Below are positions 17,975 to 27,348 of a stretch of DNA of 64,000 bases, one piece after another (the first letter of the stretch is position 1; every line of letters begins with the position of its first letter). The position numbers and the translations under genes were made by a program. Origin of the DNA: Bradyrhizobium sp. AZCC 1721 (GTDB lineage Bacteria > Pseudomonadota > Alphaproteobacteria > Rhizobiales > Xanthobacteraceae); NCBI RefSeq assembly GCF_036924715.1, contig NZ_JAZHSB010000001.1, positions 1,541,001 to 1,605,000 on the forward strand. The letters run 5' to 3'. The notes beneath the pieces were generated by a model, which worked only from the letters and a program-made list of their open reading frames with translations, ran no database searches and was not told the origin of the DNA.

Positions 17975-18414
17975 TCCTTTCGCGGGAAGGGGTAAGTGCC
18001 AATCCGGCGATTTCTGGCATGCTCGGTAAAGGTGGCGGCTCTTCAAGCGCGATCTCCCGCGCATCTGGCCCCGGGCTCGCCCTCGTCGCGACGGATTGGC
18101 GAGTTCGCCGCGCAAGATCACTACCTCGGTTTTCGAACTCCTAGCGGTCCAATCGAGGTGATCGACGGCGATGGGTCCGCCTGCAGGATATGGTGTACCG
18201 GCTGAAGGCTTTGACCCACCGGAGCTTGGCTGCAATGCGCGCTGCGACTATGAGCGCTGTCGCGAGGGAACAGGCCAGAGATCGCCTGCGCAAGCTCGTC
18301 GCCGCGGGACCAGTTTCAACCGCATGGCGTGCGCTTGCAAGGGCAGGAGGGCGCGAGAACTGCAATTCAGTCGGCTGTGGCCAGGCCGGAAGCTAGGCGA
18401 GAAAGAACCGCTTT

Positions 18415-18785
18415 TTAATCAATCGCTCGATGACCTTCGTTGGTAAGCACGGGCACGTCGTCGCGCATCTCGACCAGGTCGACTTCAATATCAAGGTCTT
18501 CAGATCGTCTGGATTGACTGGCGTTAATTTCGTTCGCTTGGCTTTGATATCGCGCAGCGCCCAGCGGAGGCGGATTGCCGTGTCCAAATCAAGATCGGCA
18601 AGTGGTGAGAGTGGTTGATTTGCTGTCGTCAAGTCGTTTACCGGGCCGCCGTCGACGGTAGTATTCTCTGGGGCAATTGTATTGGTTTGTGAGGGGTCGG
18701 CCACGGTTGAAGCGGCTTGCGAACGACCTCTAGACGCCGCCGCTAACATTTCTGCGAATTCGTGAAGTTTGTCGGCTGCGCCCAT
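18415..18785 (-). pseudogene. hypothetical protein with a probable C-terminal frameshift
   Basis: The start at 18785 has a good ribosome binding site (GGCGAAGGGA). The protein runs through DTAIRLRWALRDIKAKRTKL to a position near 18500. In the same frame the end becomes Cys/Trp/Lys-rich and unlike a protein. One base away, the other frame reads LDIEVDLVEMRDDVPVLTNE and then GHRAID and a stop at 18415. That is a sensible acidic C terminus of the kind seen in related short proteins. I infer a one-base indel around 18490-18505; the uncorrected frame would end at 18393. Function unknown. Confidence 0.5.
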
Positions 18786-18825
18786 TTTCCCTTCGCCTTA
18801 GAAGCCGGCGGATGCCTGGCCTGCC

Positions 18826-19020
18826 TTAACGTTCCGAACCGCCGTTGTTATGGCTTCCGAACTGCAGGTCGTTTGGTGTCTTAGTGACATTAGAGAGTCG
18901 GCCGTTGTCTTCATATCTCGCTGCGAGATCAAGAAGACACTCTTTGATGAATGGGTCGGCTTTCTCCGCAAGATCGCGCACAATTTGGGCGCGCTGTTTC
19001 TTAAATTCATCGTCCAACAT
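18826..19020 (-). CDS. small hypothetical protein, paralogue of the gene at 46217
   Basis: A 64-residue protein (MLDDEFKKQRAQIVRDLAEK followed by ADPFIKECLLDLAARYED). It shares its pattern (short acidic start, R-A-x-I/V-R-D/E-I/L-A-E-K/E-A-D-P-x-I-K, L-L-x-L-A-x-x-Y-D/E-D) with the 59-residue protein at 46217-46396. The family is frequent in Bradyrhizobium and predicted to be helical; function is unknown. An overlapping open frame in another phase is cysteine-rich and unlikely. It ends close to the start of the gene on its left, so the two may be co-expressed. Confidence 0.6.
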   Translation of the reverse strand: MLDDEFKKQRAQIVRDLAEKADPFIKECLLDLAARYEDNGRLSNVTKTPNDLQFGSHNNGGSER

Positions 19021-19195
19021 AATCGGCCCTCAACACAACAAACAAAGTGCAATGCAGGTAGCATACTGCTTTTAGCTAGTCGCGAAAAGCCTCACGTCAG
19101 TCTCCCGGCGGCTTCAACTCGTCTATGACATCGAATTCGAAAGTCGTTCTCTGCCAACTACTCATTGCAGGGTCCTGGTTTGAGAACGCTTTGAG

Positions 19196-19558
19196 ATGAT
19201 TGACATTGCCAACCTGCTTGCTGGTATCCACATAAATCAAGACTGTTTTCAGGGGGCGCTCAACGGGCAAGCACGCCGGAATAGGCTCAGCCTAATGCGC
19301 ATCGGCATCACGTCGATGGGCAAATGCACTGGGGACGGCATGATCATCGGTAGCGTTGATTCAATCTTGGCAGTTCAGATTGTCCCCGTAGGGGGGCCGG
19401 ATACTAGAATCAGAATGGTTTCTGCCTCTAAAGGCAGAGACGATGCCGCGGCGGACCAGGATGAAAGCTTCGACACGTCGCAGCAGGCGCTGGATTGGCT
19501 AGGCAATGTCTCCCAACAGCGACCTTGCCGGACAGCATCGAGCCGCCAAAATCGTTGA
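19196..19558 (+). CDS. possible hypothetical protein
   Basis: A 120-residue open frame starting [20 protein letters not shown]. Its second half ([20 protein letters not shown] and [10 protein letters not shown]) has GC-rich third codon positions and looks protein-like. No Shine-Dalgarno, domain or signal peptide is visible, and I do not recognise the family. It ends about 100 bases before the cold-shock gene. This call could be wrong. Confidence 0.28.
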   Translation: MIDIANLLAGIHINQDCFQGALNGQARRNRLSLMRIGITSMGKCTGDGMIIGSVDSILAVQIVPVGGPDTRIRMVSASKGRDDAAADQDESFDTSQQALDWLGNVSQQRPCRTASSRQNR

Positions 19559-19664
19559 GGCGACGGGGACCAAAGCCCGCTGGTTCACGCCGGCGGGTTT
19601 TCCTTGCCGTGAACCGTCTGGCGCCCTTAGACTGTCGCCATTGATTCAAAAACGGAGTGCGGAC

Positions 19665-19868
19665 GTGGCGACAGGTACAGTTAAGTGGTTCAACGCGACT
19701 AAGGGCTATGGATTTATTCAACCCGACAACGGCGGCAAGGATGTTTTTGTGCACATCTCGGCCGTAGAGAGAGCCGGCCTGAGCAGCCTCAATGAGGGTG
19801 CCAAAGTGAGCTACGAAGAAATGAGCAACCGTGGCAAAACGTCCGCCGAAAATCTGAGAGTCGGATAA
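19665..19868 (+). CDS. cspA: cold-shock domain protein (CspA family)
   Basis: A 67-residue single cold-shock domain. It has the RNA-binding motifs RNP1-like KGYGFIQPD (about 13-21) and RNP2-like DVFVHISA (about 26-33) after the standard [12 protein letters not shown]. It ends [20 protein letters not shown], with NLRVG. The GTG start at 19665 follows GGAGTGCGGA and gives the usual family length; a longer upstream frame is not needed. Cold-shock proteins melt RNA secondary structure. The nearly 100-base untranslated leader and the hairpin after the gene fit post-transcriptional control. Confidence 0.93.
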   Translation: MATGTVKWFNATKGYGFIQPDNGGKDVFVHISAVERAGLSSLNEGAKVSYEEMSNRGKTSAENLRVG

Positions 19869-19906
19869 AAATCAATTCCGTCGGCTCGCCGGCATCTGAA
19901 AGAGAA

Positions 19907-19939
19907 ACGGCCCCAGCCTGGGGGAAGCGCTGGGGCCGT
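19907..19939 (+). terminator. rho-independent-type hairpin after the cold-shock gene
   Basis: An 11-bp GC-rich stem, ACGGCCCCAGC with GCTGGGGCCGT, starting 38 bases after the stop codon. The loop is about 11 bases. The T-run is weak. Confidence 0.65.
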
Positions 19940-20147
19940 CATTCCAGTGCGCCATGCGACGGGCCGTGGCGCTTATATCAACGTGGGCGGTCAGTGCCCG
20001 TTCCTAAAGGCGGGGATGCGTCCGGTTGCTGACTTTATCGTGTCGGGCTGGGGGGTGCCGGCCGATGCAAACTTAATAGATCGTTAGTCTCAGGTTGCTA
20101 CGCATGGCCCAATCGCGGAAACCCGCCCAAGCCCCCGCGAGAGTACG

Positions 20148-20176
20148 AAACCCGCCGACCTCAATCCGGCGGGTTT
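20148..20176. terminator. bidirectional terminator-like hairpin
   Basis: A 10-bp stem (AAACCCGCCG with CGGCGGGTTT) and a nine-base loop. With A/T at the stem base on both sides it could end transcription from either direction. It lies just beyond the stop of the leftward relic at 20182. Confidence 0.55.
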
Positions 20177-20181
20177 CTGCG

Positions 20182-20400
20182 TTATGCGCCCGTGCCCACG
20201 TGCGCCTGTGCAAATAGCGGCCTGAGGTCGGCGCCGCGGTGTCCGCAGACCTAAAACAGCGATTCCGAATCGGATAGTCAAAGGCTGTCCGGCCAACGGT
20301 TGGCGTCGATCAGGACGGAGTGCGAGCATTTGTGGGCGCCGCAGTAGACGAGCAGCCGGCGAGGACCGGACCAATCTCCCCGAGCGCGATCATCTGTTCG
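20182..20400 (-). pseudogene. zinc-ribbon-like small protein, interrupted by two stops
   Basis: One leftward frame reads LLVYCGAHKCSHSVLIDANR then WPDSL, a stop, LSDSESLF, a second stop, and VCGHRGADLRPLF to a final stop at 20182. The pattern C-x(4)-C-x-H ... C-x-x-R/H-GAD(L/V)RP is that of a common short Bradyrhizobium protein with paired cysteines that may bind zinc. In intact relatives I recall L-S-D-I-E-P-R-F-V-C at the place where the stops fall here. Both stops are within about 30 bases and neither is a frameshift. The gene is therefore truly inactivated. Upstream limit uncertain. Confidence 0.6.
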
Positions 20401-20879
20401 CGTGCTCGGGCCCGGCCGAATCGCCGTTCGGGGGCTTGCCTCTCAGCGGCGTGCGCGCGCATGGGGCGCACGTAAGTGCCGTCGTTGCGAGTATATCCCG
20501 CAACATGCTGCGCCTGGGGTCGGACGTCGCTGACTGGACCGCCAGTGCCTACCGCTACTGGCGCGTAGGGCTGTGTCAGTTGCTCCCCAGGTAGGTGGGT
20601 TTCCGCCGCTCGAATTAAGAAGGGAAGGGGAGTGAATTTTTGAGGGGCAGAGAGATCCACGATCGGATCTACATGAGCCGTCGAGAGCCAAAGACCACGG
20701 CGGCCAGAACGCGAAGCAGCCAAATACACCAAGCTCAATGCCGACATCGGCGAGGAGGGAGGACATGGTGAAGGGCCACAGGTCGACCTCTTCATCGAGG
20801 TGGCGAAGGAGGAGTTCTAGAACGTCGTACTGGAATCGACCTGCACTATCGAGATCGAGGAGTTCGGTGCGGCAGACCT
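20401..20879. other. gene-free interval with decayed coding traces
   Basis: No intact gene. A leftward frame around 20430-20620 contains VAGYTRNDGTYVRP, which recalls secreted Bradyrhizobium proteins with a 'GHYRKDGTYV' motif, but the flanks do not continue the pattern. Treated as a probable relic. Confidence 0.3.
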
Positions 20880-21818
20880 CTACCGCTGAAGTTTGGTCAG
20901 AGTTTCTGAAGGCGACTCGCCAAATTGCAAACGATAGCTCCTGGCGAAATCGCCCAGGTGCCAAAAACCGCAGGCGAGTGCGCACGCTTTGACGCTACCC
21001 ATCCCTGCCAGCAGTCGCTGGCGCACGAGCCATAGCCGTCTCAAGCGTAGATATTGATGGAGGCTCATTCCCTGGTGTCGCTGAACCGCATCGTGCAGGG
21101 TTCGTACCGAGACGCCGACATTTCGCGCAAGTTCTCCGCTGTAGACTGGACGCCCGATGCTCTCGGACAATACTGCCTGGATGTCCCGGAAAAGTTTGAA
21201 CTGCCCGATGGAGTTCGCACGAGAGGTCCACCTCGCATCAATAACGTTGGCGAATGCGGCATCGATGGCGGCAACCAGGGACTCCCGCATCGCCGAGGAA
21301 ACCTCGCCCACTTCGGAGGCATCGAATCCCAAAGAGCTTGATAAGATGTGCCTCACCAGTTCGCGGAGGCGATAATGCGCAGATGCGCTCGTTTCAAACA
21401 CCTTCCAATTCGGACCTGCTTGGGGCCACCCACGATCTTGCATTTCCTGCGTGAAGATAACCGACGTGAATTGTAGCTCGGTCCGTTCGACCGTAGTGTA
21501 TGTAGCACCATTGCGTCCGATCACGATAGCCGACCGATCTTTTTCGACCCCGTTGAAGCGAATGGGTGAACCCTCGTCCATCAAAAATCCGACGGCGGTG
21601 CAATTTGGGGCAAGTTGGCCTTCGGCAATCCGTGGGAAGGACTGTGCGAAATTGATATCGCAACCCGGCAGATGCAGGATGGTTTGCGCAGCCGAGATTC
21701 TCCGCACGAGCGGGGTGAACTCCACGGCCAGATTTCGCACGGCAGTCCGATATTGATCAATGTCGCTGAAGCGAAATACTTTTGGGGCAAGCGTTGGCAG
21801 AACGTCGCTGTTCATCAC
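20880..21818 (-). CDS. AraC-family transcriptional regulator
   Basis: A 312-residue regulator. The C-terminal third (about 210-312) is a two-part AraC helix-turn-helix: PVYSGELARNVGVSVRTLHD, then the linker RLRRLWLVRQRLLAGMG and the second helix pair with ACGFWHLGDFARSYRLQFGE. The N-terminal region is a sensor of the AraC-binding type with no motif I can assign to a ligand. This architecture resembles regulators of the EutR/FeaR-like AraC group. The gene is a single unit with its own leader; no obvious target lies beside it. The start ATG at 21818 lacks a strong Shine-Dalgarno. Confidence 0.87.
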   Translation of the reverse strand: MMNSDVLPTLAPKVFRFSDIDQYRTAVRNLAVEFTPLVRRISAAQTILHLPGCDINFAQSFPRIAEGQLAPNCTAVGFLMDEGSPIRFNGVEKDRSAIVIGRNGATYTTVERTELQFTSVIFTQEMQDRGWPQAGPNWKVFETSASAHYRLRELVRHILSSSLGFDASEVGEVSSAMRESLVAAIDAAFANVIDARWTSRANSIGQFKLFRDIQAVLSESIGRPVYSGELARNVGVSVRTLHDAVQRHQGMSLHQYLRLRRLWLVRQRLLAGMGSVKACALACGFWHLGDFARSYRLQFGESPSETLTKLQR

Positions 21819-22237
21819 GTAATTGGCGTTGGCAACCGCGGTAGGATCGCCATTATGGCATTGACCTCAGAACGGAGTTTGACGTCCATCAATTTTTGAC
21901 CACCGGAGTAATACGGATCGAGCTAGGCCGGCGGAAAGGACCAGCCCCCAGCCTTCTTCTCGGGCCTGCCGAATTTCGACATTGTTTCAGTGAACTCTCG
22001 GTACCATGCCACCAATCACAGCCGAATATATAACGCTCGATTAACCATTACGGCGTGATCATTCCACCACTTGTACGAGCATGCAACGGCGGATCGACAC
22101 AGGCCGGTTTGTCACGGCCGCCTAGCTAGTCAAAGCTGGGCTGTCCGAGTGGTGCGTTTGTGTGTGGCTTTCGAGTTTTTGTGTCATTCATTTTCTTTTT
22201 TTGCTTCCGACATAACGAAGCAGTGCGGTGATTGCGG
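21819..22237. other. gene-free interval
   Basis: No gene supported. It holds the AraC promoter on the left strand and the leader of the small gene at 22238. A T-rich stretch around 22175-22205 stands out from the GC-rich surroundings. Confidence 0.3.
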
Positions 22238-22483
22238 ATGTCTACGCCCCTAAATTCTCATGGGCCGCACCAGCGGGCAACCCGACCTGACTTCTCGCGC
22301 CAGAGACCATTTGATGTTTTGACCAACCTCGCCGCACTGCTGTCGAGCGTTGAAGGTTTGCAAATTCACACAAGGGAGGATTTGCGCCGCGCCATCCTTA
22401 TTCTTGACCTCGCAAACATGTGCATCCAATCGCTCGTTAGGCAGATCGGGAATGGGGCGGCCAGAGAACAGTTGCTGGCGTAG
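22238..22483 (+). CDS. hypothetical protein
   Basis: An 81-residue protein. Residues 24-70 form a convincing helical segment (FDVLTNLAALLSSVEGLQIH and REDLRRAILILDLANMCIQS) with good codon bias. The N terminus is Pro/His/Arg-rich and may be disordered. The ATG at 22238 was preferred over an earlier TTG. No ribosome binding site of quality is visible and I do not recognise the family. The next gene starts about 110 bases downstream. Confidence 0.45.
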   Translation: MSTPLNSHGPHQRATRPDFSRQRPFDVLTNLAALLSSVEGLQIHTREDLRRAILILDLANMCIQSLVRQIGNGAAREQLLA

Positions 22484-22591
22484 TCGGCGAGGATCGATCA
22501 GCTCATTGAAGCTGCGCGTGGCGAGGCCGTTCATCTATGAGTTCTGCAATTGCTTTAGTCAAATTCAGTGCCTTTACTGCGGGGAATCGTC

Positions 22592-22885
22592 ATGAAGTGG
22601 AATAATCGAAAGGCAGCCCGCATTCAGTTAGAACACAAGCACCGCGTCGATCTCATGGTGTCGATGGAAGACGGCGACGAATTTGCGCCGCTTCTCGACG
22701 ATCCTGAAAGCGCCGCTAAGCTCGAGGCAGGGACTCTACCGCATTCAAGACAGAAGAGCTTTCTTGGTTTTATTCAGCGCCGGTATGGCATTTCGCCGGT
22801 GCATCCCAGTTCAATCAGTGAGGTGCCCAAGCCGGTCTTGATCAGACCGGCGCTTGACCGAAACCTATCGCGACCTTCCGCGTAG
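22592..22885 (+). CDS. hypothetical protein upstream of the chemotaxis receptor
   Basis: A 97-residue protein ([20 protein letters not shown], then [20 protein letters not shown]). GGGGAA lies about six bases before the ATG at 22592. The basic-then-acidic N terminus faintly recalls the start of PilZ proteins such as the one at 25600, but the rest does not follow that pattern. No signal peptide or membrane helix. It ends 63 bases before the receptor start and could be co-transcribed with it. Function unknown. Confidence 0.45.
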   Translation: MKWNNRKAARIQLEHKHRVDLMVSMEDGDEFAPLLDDPESAAKLEAGTLPHSRQKSFLGFIQRRYGISPVHPSSISEVPKPVLIRPALDRNLSRPSA

Positions 22886-22948
22886 CGCATTTCACGCAAT
22901 TCATTCTGCAAATCCATTTCGGGTCCCAGCGACCCGCGGAGCCCTGCC

Positions 22949-25050
22949 ATGTCTTTCAATTTTCGTATTCGCGGCCGTCTGATTACTGGCTTTATCGCCG
23001 TATCTGCAATCACCGCGCTCTCGGCTGGATATACCGTGTTCGCGGTCGGTGGTATTTCCTCGACCGTCGATCGCATGGTGAACCAACGCACGCCCGTGGC
23101 GCTGGCAAGTGCGGAACTGGTCGGCAATCTTATTCCACGCTGGCGACGTTGCGGGGCTACCTGCTGACGGGAAATCCTCAGGGCAAGCTCGACCGCATGG
23201 CGATGTGGAAGGAGATGGACACCAACGTGGCTGCCTTTGATGACAAGGCGGCGCAATTTACGAACCCTGAAAACAAGCGCAAATGGGCCGAGGCCAAGGT
23301 ACTGCTCGCGGAGTTCCGCGCTGCCCAGGACAAGGCTGAGGCGCTGGCCTTCACCGCCGACGCATATCCGGCGACGAAGCTCATGACTGCCGAAGCCAAC
23401 CCACGCGCCGAGGTAGTATTCTCCGAGATCACCAGGATGATCAACGAGGAGGAAGGCCTGGAGGCAACAGCCGACCGGAAGAGACTGCTCAAGGCCATGG
23501 CAGATACGCGCGGCAATTTCGCCGCCGCTATGGCGCAGCTGCGCCTGTACCTGTTGTCCGGTGAGGGGAGCGACAAGGACAAGTTCGCCGGACCGTGGGA
23601 GCTGTTCGAAAAAGGCTTCGCCGCCGTGGGTGCGCAAAAGGGACAGCTCACCATCGCGCAGCTGGCGTCCTTCGAAAAGATCACACGGGCACGGAGGGAG
23701 CTTGCGCCGCTGTACGAAAAGACATTCTCTCTCCGGGAGTCCACGAACTGGAACGCGCCCGTCGAAATTCTCGTTACCGAAGCAGCGCCGCGCGCACTCA
23801 AGATCCTTGACTTGCTCGATGGGCCCAAGGGTCTCGACGGCACTCGCTCCGGAGGCATCAAGACGCACCAGAAGAAGATGCTCGTTCAAGAACAACAGGA
23901 GGTTCACGCGAGTATTTCGTTCCTGGAGATGGTCCTATGGGGGTTGCTCGCGGCGGGACTGGGCGTTAGCGCGATGATTGCGCTATTTACGGCGCGTTCG
24001 ATCGCAACCCCGATCCAGGGAATGACCGCCGCCATGGGCAAGCTCGCCGGCGGCGACACATCTATTGTTGTGCCGGCGATCGGACGCGCCGACGAGATCG
24101 GCGAGATGGCGGGCGCGGTCCAGGTCTTCAAGGACCACATCATCGAGGCAGACCGCTTGCGAGCCGAGCAGGCGCAGTCGGAAGCGCGTGCCGCGGCTCA
24201 GCGTAAGACGGAAATGCACGCGTTGGCTAACCGGTTCGAGAACGCGGTTGGAGAGATTATCGAGACGCTGTCCTCGTCTTCGACAGAACTGGAGGCCGCG
24301 GCCAATACGCTGACCCGGACCGCCGAAAGTACACAGGAACTCTCCACCACCGTCTCTGCCGCCTCCGAGGAAGCATCGGCGAACGTCCAGTCGGTCGCCT
24401 CAGCCAGCGAGGAAATGAGTTCCTCCGTCAACGAGATCGGCCGTCAGGTGCTGGAAGCGGCGAGAATCGCCGGCGCGGCTGTGGAACAGGCGCAAAAGAC
24501 CAACGACCGCGTCACCGCCTTGTCGCAGGCTGCAGCCCGCATCGGCGATGTCGTCGATCTGATCAACACCATTGCCGGACAGACCAAACTGCTGGCTTTG
24601 AATGCCACCATCGAAGCGGCGCGGGCTGGAGAAGCGGGGCGCGGGTTTGCCGTGGTCGCATCGGAGGTCAAGGCGCTCGCCGAGCAAACAGCGAAAGCGA
24701 CTGGCGAAATCAGTCACCAGATTGCCGGTATCCAGTCCGCGACGCAAGAGTCGGTGGCCGCGATCAAGGAGATCATCGGAACGATCGACCGCATATCGGA
24801 AATCTCGTCGACCATTGCCTCCGCTGTCGAAGAGCAAGGAGCCGCGACCCAGGAGATTTCCCGCAATATCACGCAGGCGGCGCAAGGCACCCAGCAGGTA
24901 GCTTCGAACATCGCTGACGTGCAGCGCGGCGCGAGCGAGACCGGCGCCGCTTCAAGTCAGGTGCTGGTATCGGCCCAAACGCTGTCGAACGATAGCGTAA
25001 GACTCAAGACCGAAGTCGACCAGTTCCTCGCAACGGTGCGCGCGGCCTGA
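22949..25050 (+). pseudogene. methyl-accepting chemotaxis protein, one frameshift near the N terminus
   Basis: The first frame (22949-23167) gives a cytoplasmic start, a membrane helix ([20 protein letters not shown]) and the beginning of the periplasmic sensor. The second frame (to 25050) gives the rest of the sensor, a second helix ([20 protein letters not shown]), a HAMP domain ([20 protein letters not shown]) and a long signalling hairpin with the invariant tip [15 protein letters not shown]. The frames join at about 23130: CTTATTCC in place of CTTTATTCC would restore '[17 protein letters not shown]'. A single missing T thus breaks an otherwise normal receptor of about 700 residues. Either it is inactive or the base is a sequencing error. 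It would sense a ligand outside the membrane and control CheA. Confidence 0.82.
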
Positions 25051-25105
25051 CGGCGCCCTTGCACTCCAAGGTGCTTTCTTTCGATTTGGAATGGAGGATG
25101 CATTG

Positions 25106-25474
25106 ATGAGTTCTGTAGTGCGATTGCACGAAGGATCAACCGGAACCGCGCGTGCGACTGCCGACGGGGTACGGGACAGTGTCGTTGAGTTGCCGTTCAG
25201 AGAAACGAGGCTAGAACTGGCTGGGGTGAAAAGCGCATATGAAATGCTGCGCCAAAGCATCGACAGCCTGCAGCGAAATCTCAAGATACTCGCGGATGTC
25301 AGCAGGACGATCGATGATCGTGAGGCACGTCAAGTGCTTCAGGAGCAAATCGCGTTGACGAACGACTTGCTTGTGATGCGGTCGGATCAATTGTCCGACG
25401 CGGAGAAGTCATTGCAGGAGGCACTTCGCCGTGTAGCGACCGTAGCACGTTCGCATTCAGGACCGCGTGGCTGA
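25106..25474 (+). CDS. hypothetical coiled-coil protein next to the chemotaxis receptor
   Basis: A 122-residue, helix-rich protein. Residues 40-115 show heptad-like spacing (MLRQSIDSLQRNLKILADVS and DDREARQVLQEQIALTNDLL) with no Pro or Gly, as in a coiled coil. No membrane segment. It starts 56 bases after the receptor stop and may be co-expressed, so an adaptor or structural role with the receptor is conceivable but is only inference from position. An upstream ATG at 25091 is an alternative start. Confidence 0.6.
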   Translation: MSSVVRLHEGSTGTARATADGVRDSVVELPFRETRLELAGVKSAYEMLRQSIDSLQRNLKILADVSRTIDDREARQVLQEQIALTNDLLVMRSDQLSDAEKSLQEALRRVATVARSHSGPRG

Positions 25475-25599
25475 TCAATAGGTTTCCGGACAGCAAAATC
25501 GTAGTGACGAAGTACTAGCCAGAATGGATATGGTCAGATCTGCAGAATAAACATCGTCAATGACGCGCTTTTGGAATCATCGCGGCTATGTCGTCCGGT

Positions 25600-25904
25600 A
25601 TGGAAAAACGAAAGAGCGGTCGGGTCGAATTTTCGAAAGGCATTGATGTCCATATAGTGGCAATTGATGGGACTTGGCGAAGAGCTTGTACAATGTGGGA
25701 CGTTTCAGTTGGTGGGCAAAATTGACAGCCCTCGAGTCCATCGAAAGACTCCCCTCAAGGGAATTCTTCTTGCTTCTTTCTTCTCCTGGTCTCGCGTTTC
25801 GGCGCTGCGAACTGGCTTGGGTTAATGCGGATCAACTGGGTGTTCGATTCCTCCAGAACCAGGCGTCAAAGGGAGGACAACGCCGAGATGCGACAAATAC
25901 CTAG
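25600..25904 (+). pseudogene. PilZ-domain protein split by a one-base frameshift
   Basis: From an ATG at 25600 one frame reads MEKRKSGRVEFSKGIDVHIV and AIDGTWRRACTMWDVSVGG, the N-terminal half of a small PilZ domain (R-x-x-R start and D-x-S-x-G-G). It stops at once after this. The next frame continues with AKLTALESIERLPSREFFLL, then LSSPGLAFRRCELAWVNADQ and LGVRFL, the C-terminal PilZ beta strands. One extra G in the GGTGGG run at 25711-25716 would join them. PilZ domains bind cyclic di-GMP through the arginine and DxSxxG motifs. Both are present, so the intact form would be a binder. Confidence 0.72.
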
Positions 25905-26295
25905 GGTCAACATTCTGGGCGTTCTGAGATCGCAAATTAGCCCGCATGCAGGGATCGCCGTTAGGTAGCAGAAAATGTTCCTGCAATGGACGCGATTTGT
26001 TCCCAACGTGAGTTGGGAATCATCCGTATTCTACCATGGAAGGCGGTGGAGCTATAGGCGACAGACTTTTTTGCTCACCGGCCAGTGAGGCTGGAAGAAA
26101 GTGCCACTACCTGACAGATCGATCGTCTAGAATCACAAACTGCAATTGGCTCATGTCGGGCCACGGGTTCAGATCTCAACCGATACCTCTCTAAGCGTAC
26201 ACGCCGCGGCTTGCTTGGTCCCGATTGGCACCCGATCGCTGGGAGCGCTCTTCCGACCACTGATGGACCCAGCTTCGCGTTCGCAGCATTCGAAG
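25905..26295. other. gene-free interval
   Basis: No gene supported. Short open frames on the plus strand are shadows of the leftward VOC gene or lack any start signal. Confidence 0.3.
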
Positions 26296-26664
26296 CTATG
26301 GATTCCCACCCATGCTCTGTCCGATGCGCCACAAAGTGCCGCTTGGATCGACGATCACAAGTTCGCGGATGCCCCAAGGCCTATCTTTTGGGGGATCTAC
26401 CTTGATCTCGTACTTGTTCTTCAAATCCTGAGCTTGAACGTGTTGCCACCAAGCTTCAACGTCCACCACGAACAGATGGATTACGACATTATCAGCGCGC
26501 TCTTTATTGTTGAGTTTTTGTAGCACGAAGCTTGAGTTGCCATGCCGGAAATGCGTTTGGGTCCCATCAGACCAGCCAAGTTCAAATCCTAAGTGCTGGT
26601 AGAACTGCTCCGACTGATCGAAATTGCGGGCAGGCACCAATGCCTTCACTTCAGAACTCGTCAT
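26296..26664 (-). CDS. VOC-superfamily (glyoxalase/bleomycin-resistance-like) protein
   Basis: A 122-residue single-domain member of the vicinal oxygen chelate fold. The two beta-alpha-beta-beta-beta units are visible: LVPARNFDQSEQFYQHLGFE in the first half and VVDVEAWWQHVQAQ leading to GIRELVIVDPSGTLWRIGQS in the second. The metal-ligand positions look incomplete, as in many bleomycin-resistance-like relatives that bind a drug without catalysis. The ATG at 26664 gives the normal family length; the longer open frame upstream adds a Ser/Arg-rich tail that looks non-coding. The gene stands alone. Substrate unknown. Confidence 0.78.
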   Translation of the reverse strand: MTSSEVKALVPARNFDQSEQFYQHLGFELGWSDGTQTHFRHGNSSFVLQKLNNKERADNVVIHLFVVDVEAWWQHVQAQDLKNKYEIKVDPPKDRPWGIRELVIVDPSGTLWRIGQSMGGNP

Positions 26665-26765
26665 TTCGCTCGTACGAAAGCTCGCCGCATCGACTGTGCT
26701 CGACCGTCCCTCACCATGCTTCGGAAGAACGGCATGGAGGTAAACGACCGTGCTAGGACCTGCGG

Positions 26766-27014
26766 TCATTCGATGGGCCTTTTCAAATCAGTGACCACAT
26801 CCAGGACGTTGTGCAATTGGCTCGCACGAGGACGGTCAAATGAGAGCAACTGATCAAACTCCGATGGTGGGTACGACACGCCATCGGCGTCGATGATCTC
26901 GACGGCCCACCCCGTTTTTGAAAGTGCTCGCGCTTTTGCAACGGACAAGGTGGGTCCTGCTCGGACTAATACCGTGGTGTCGCCGTCTTTGACCGCTCGG
27001 ATCGTGAAATTCAT
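26766..27014 (-). CDS. small hypothetical protein
   Basis: An 82-residue soluble protein (MNFTIRAVKDGDTTVLVRAG, then AKARALSKTGWAVEIIDADG). It resembles short Bradyrhizobium proteins with an antiparallel beta start and one helix. No cysteines, membrane segments or known motif. It lies about 100 bases upstream of the VOC gene on the same strand and may share its transcript. No function proposed. Confidence 0.55.
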   Translation of the reverse strand: MNFTIRAVKDGDTTVLVRAGPTLSVAKARALSKTGWAVEIIDADGVSYPPSEFDQLLSFDRPRASQLHNVLDVVTDLKRPIE

Positions 27015-27348
27015 AGGTAGTGCAAACTAACAATTGGGCGGTACGCAATACCTGATCCGCCCCCAATCAATGTGAGCGCCAGGTATTAAAAAATTACTTC
27101 AGATAATCGCGTTAATTGAGAATGCCTCTCAGAGCCGATGTCCGCTTTGGTCATTTCGCATCAAACTGACCGTGCAGGTCACTGGCGGTCGTTCTGAACG
27201 TTGGCACTTCTATGCTCAATCGAACGAGTCCGACGCAGCGATCGCCTGCACCCCCGGGATGGCACGGACGCCGCCATTAACCGAGTCTTAGCCCTAAGCG
27301 TGCGGATCATCTGGGCTGTTGTGAAACTCCGAGGGAGAGGAATCCCCC
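27015..27348. other. gene-free interval, divergent leader region
   Basis: Lies between a leftward and a rightward gene and should contain both promoters. No inverted repeat or riboswitch-like element is recognisable. Confidence 0.3.

Noticed and set aside
22774..23907. A 377-codon minus-strand frame over the chemotaxis receptor.
   Set aside because: Antisense to the sensor domain of a receptor with clear HAMP and signalling parts on the plus strand.
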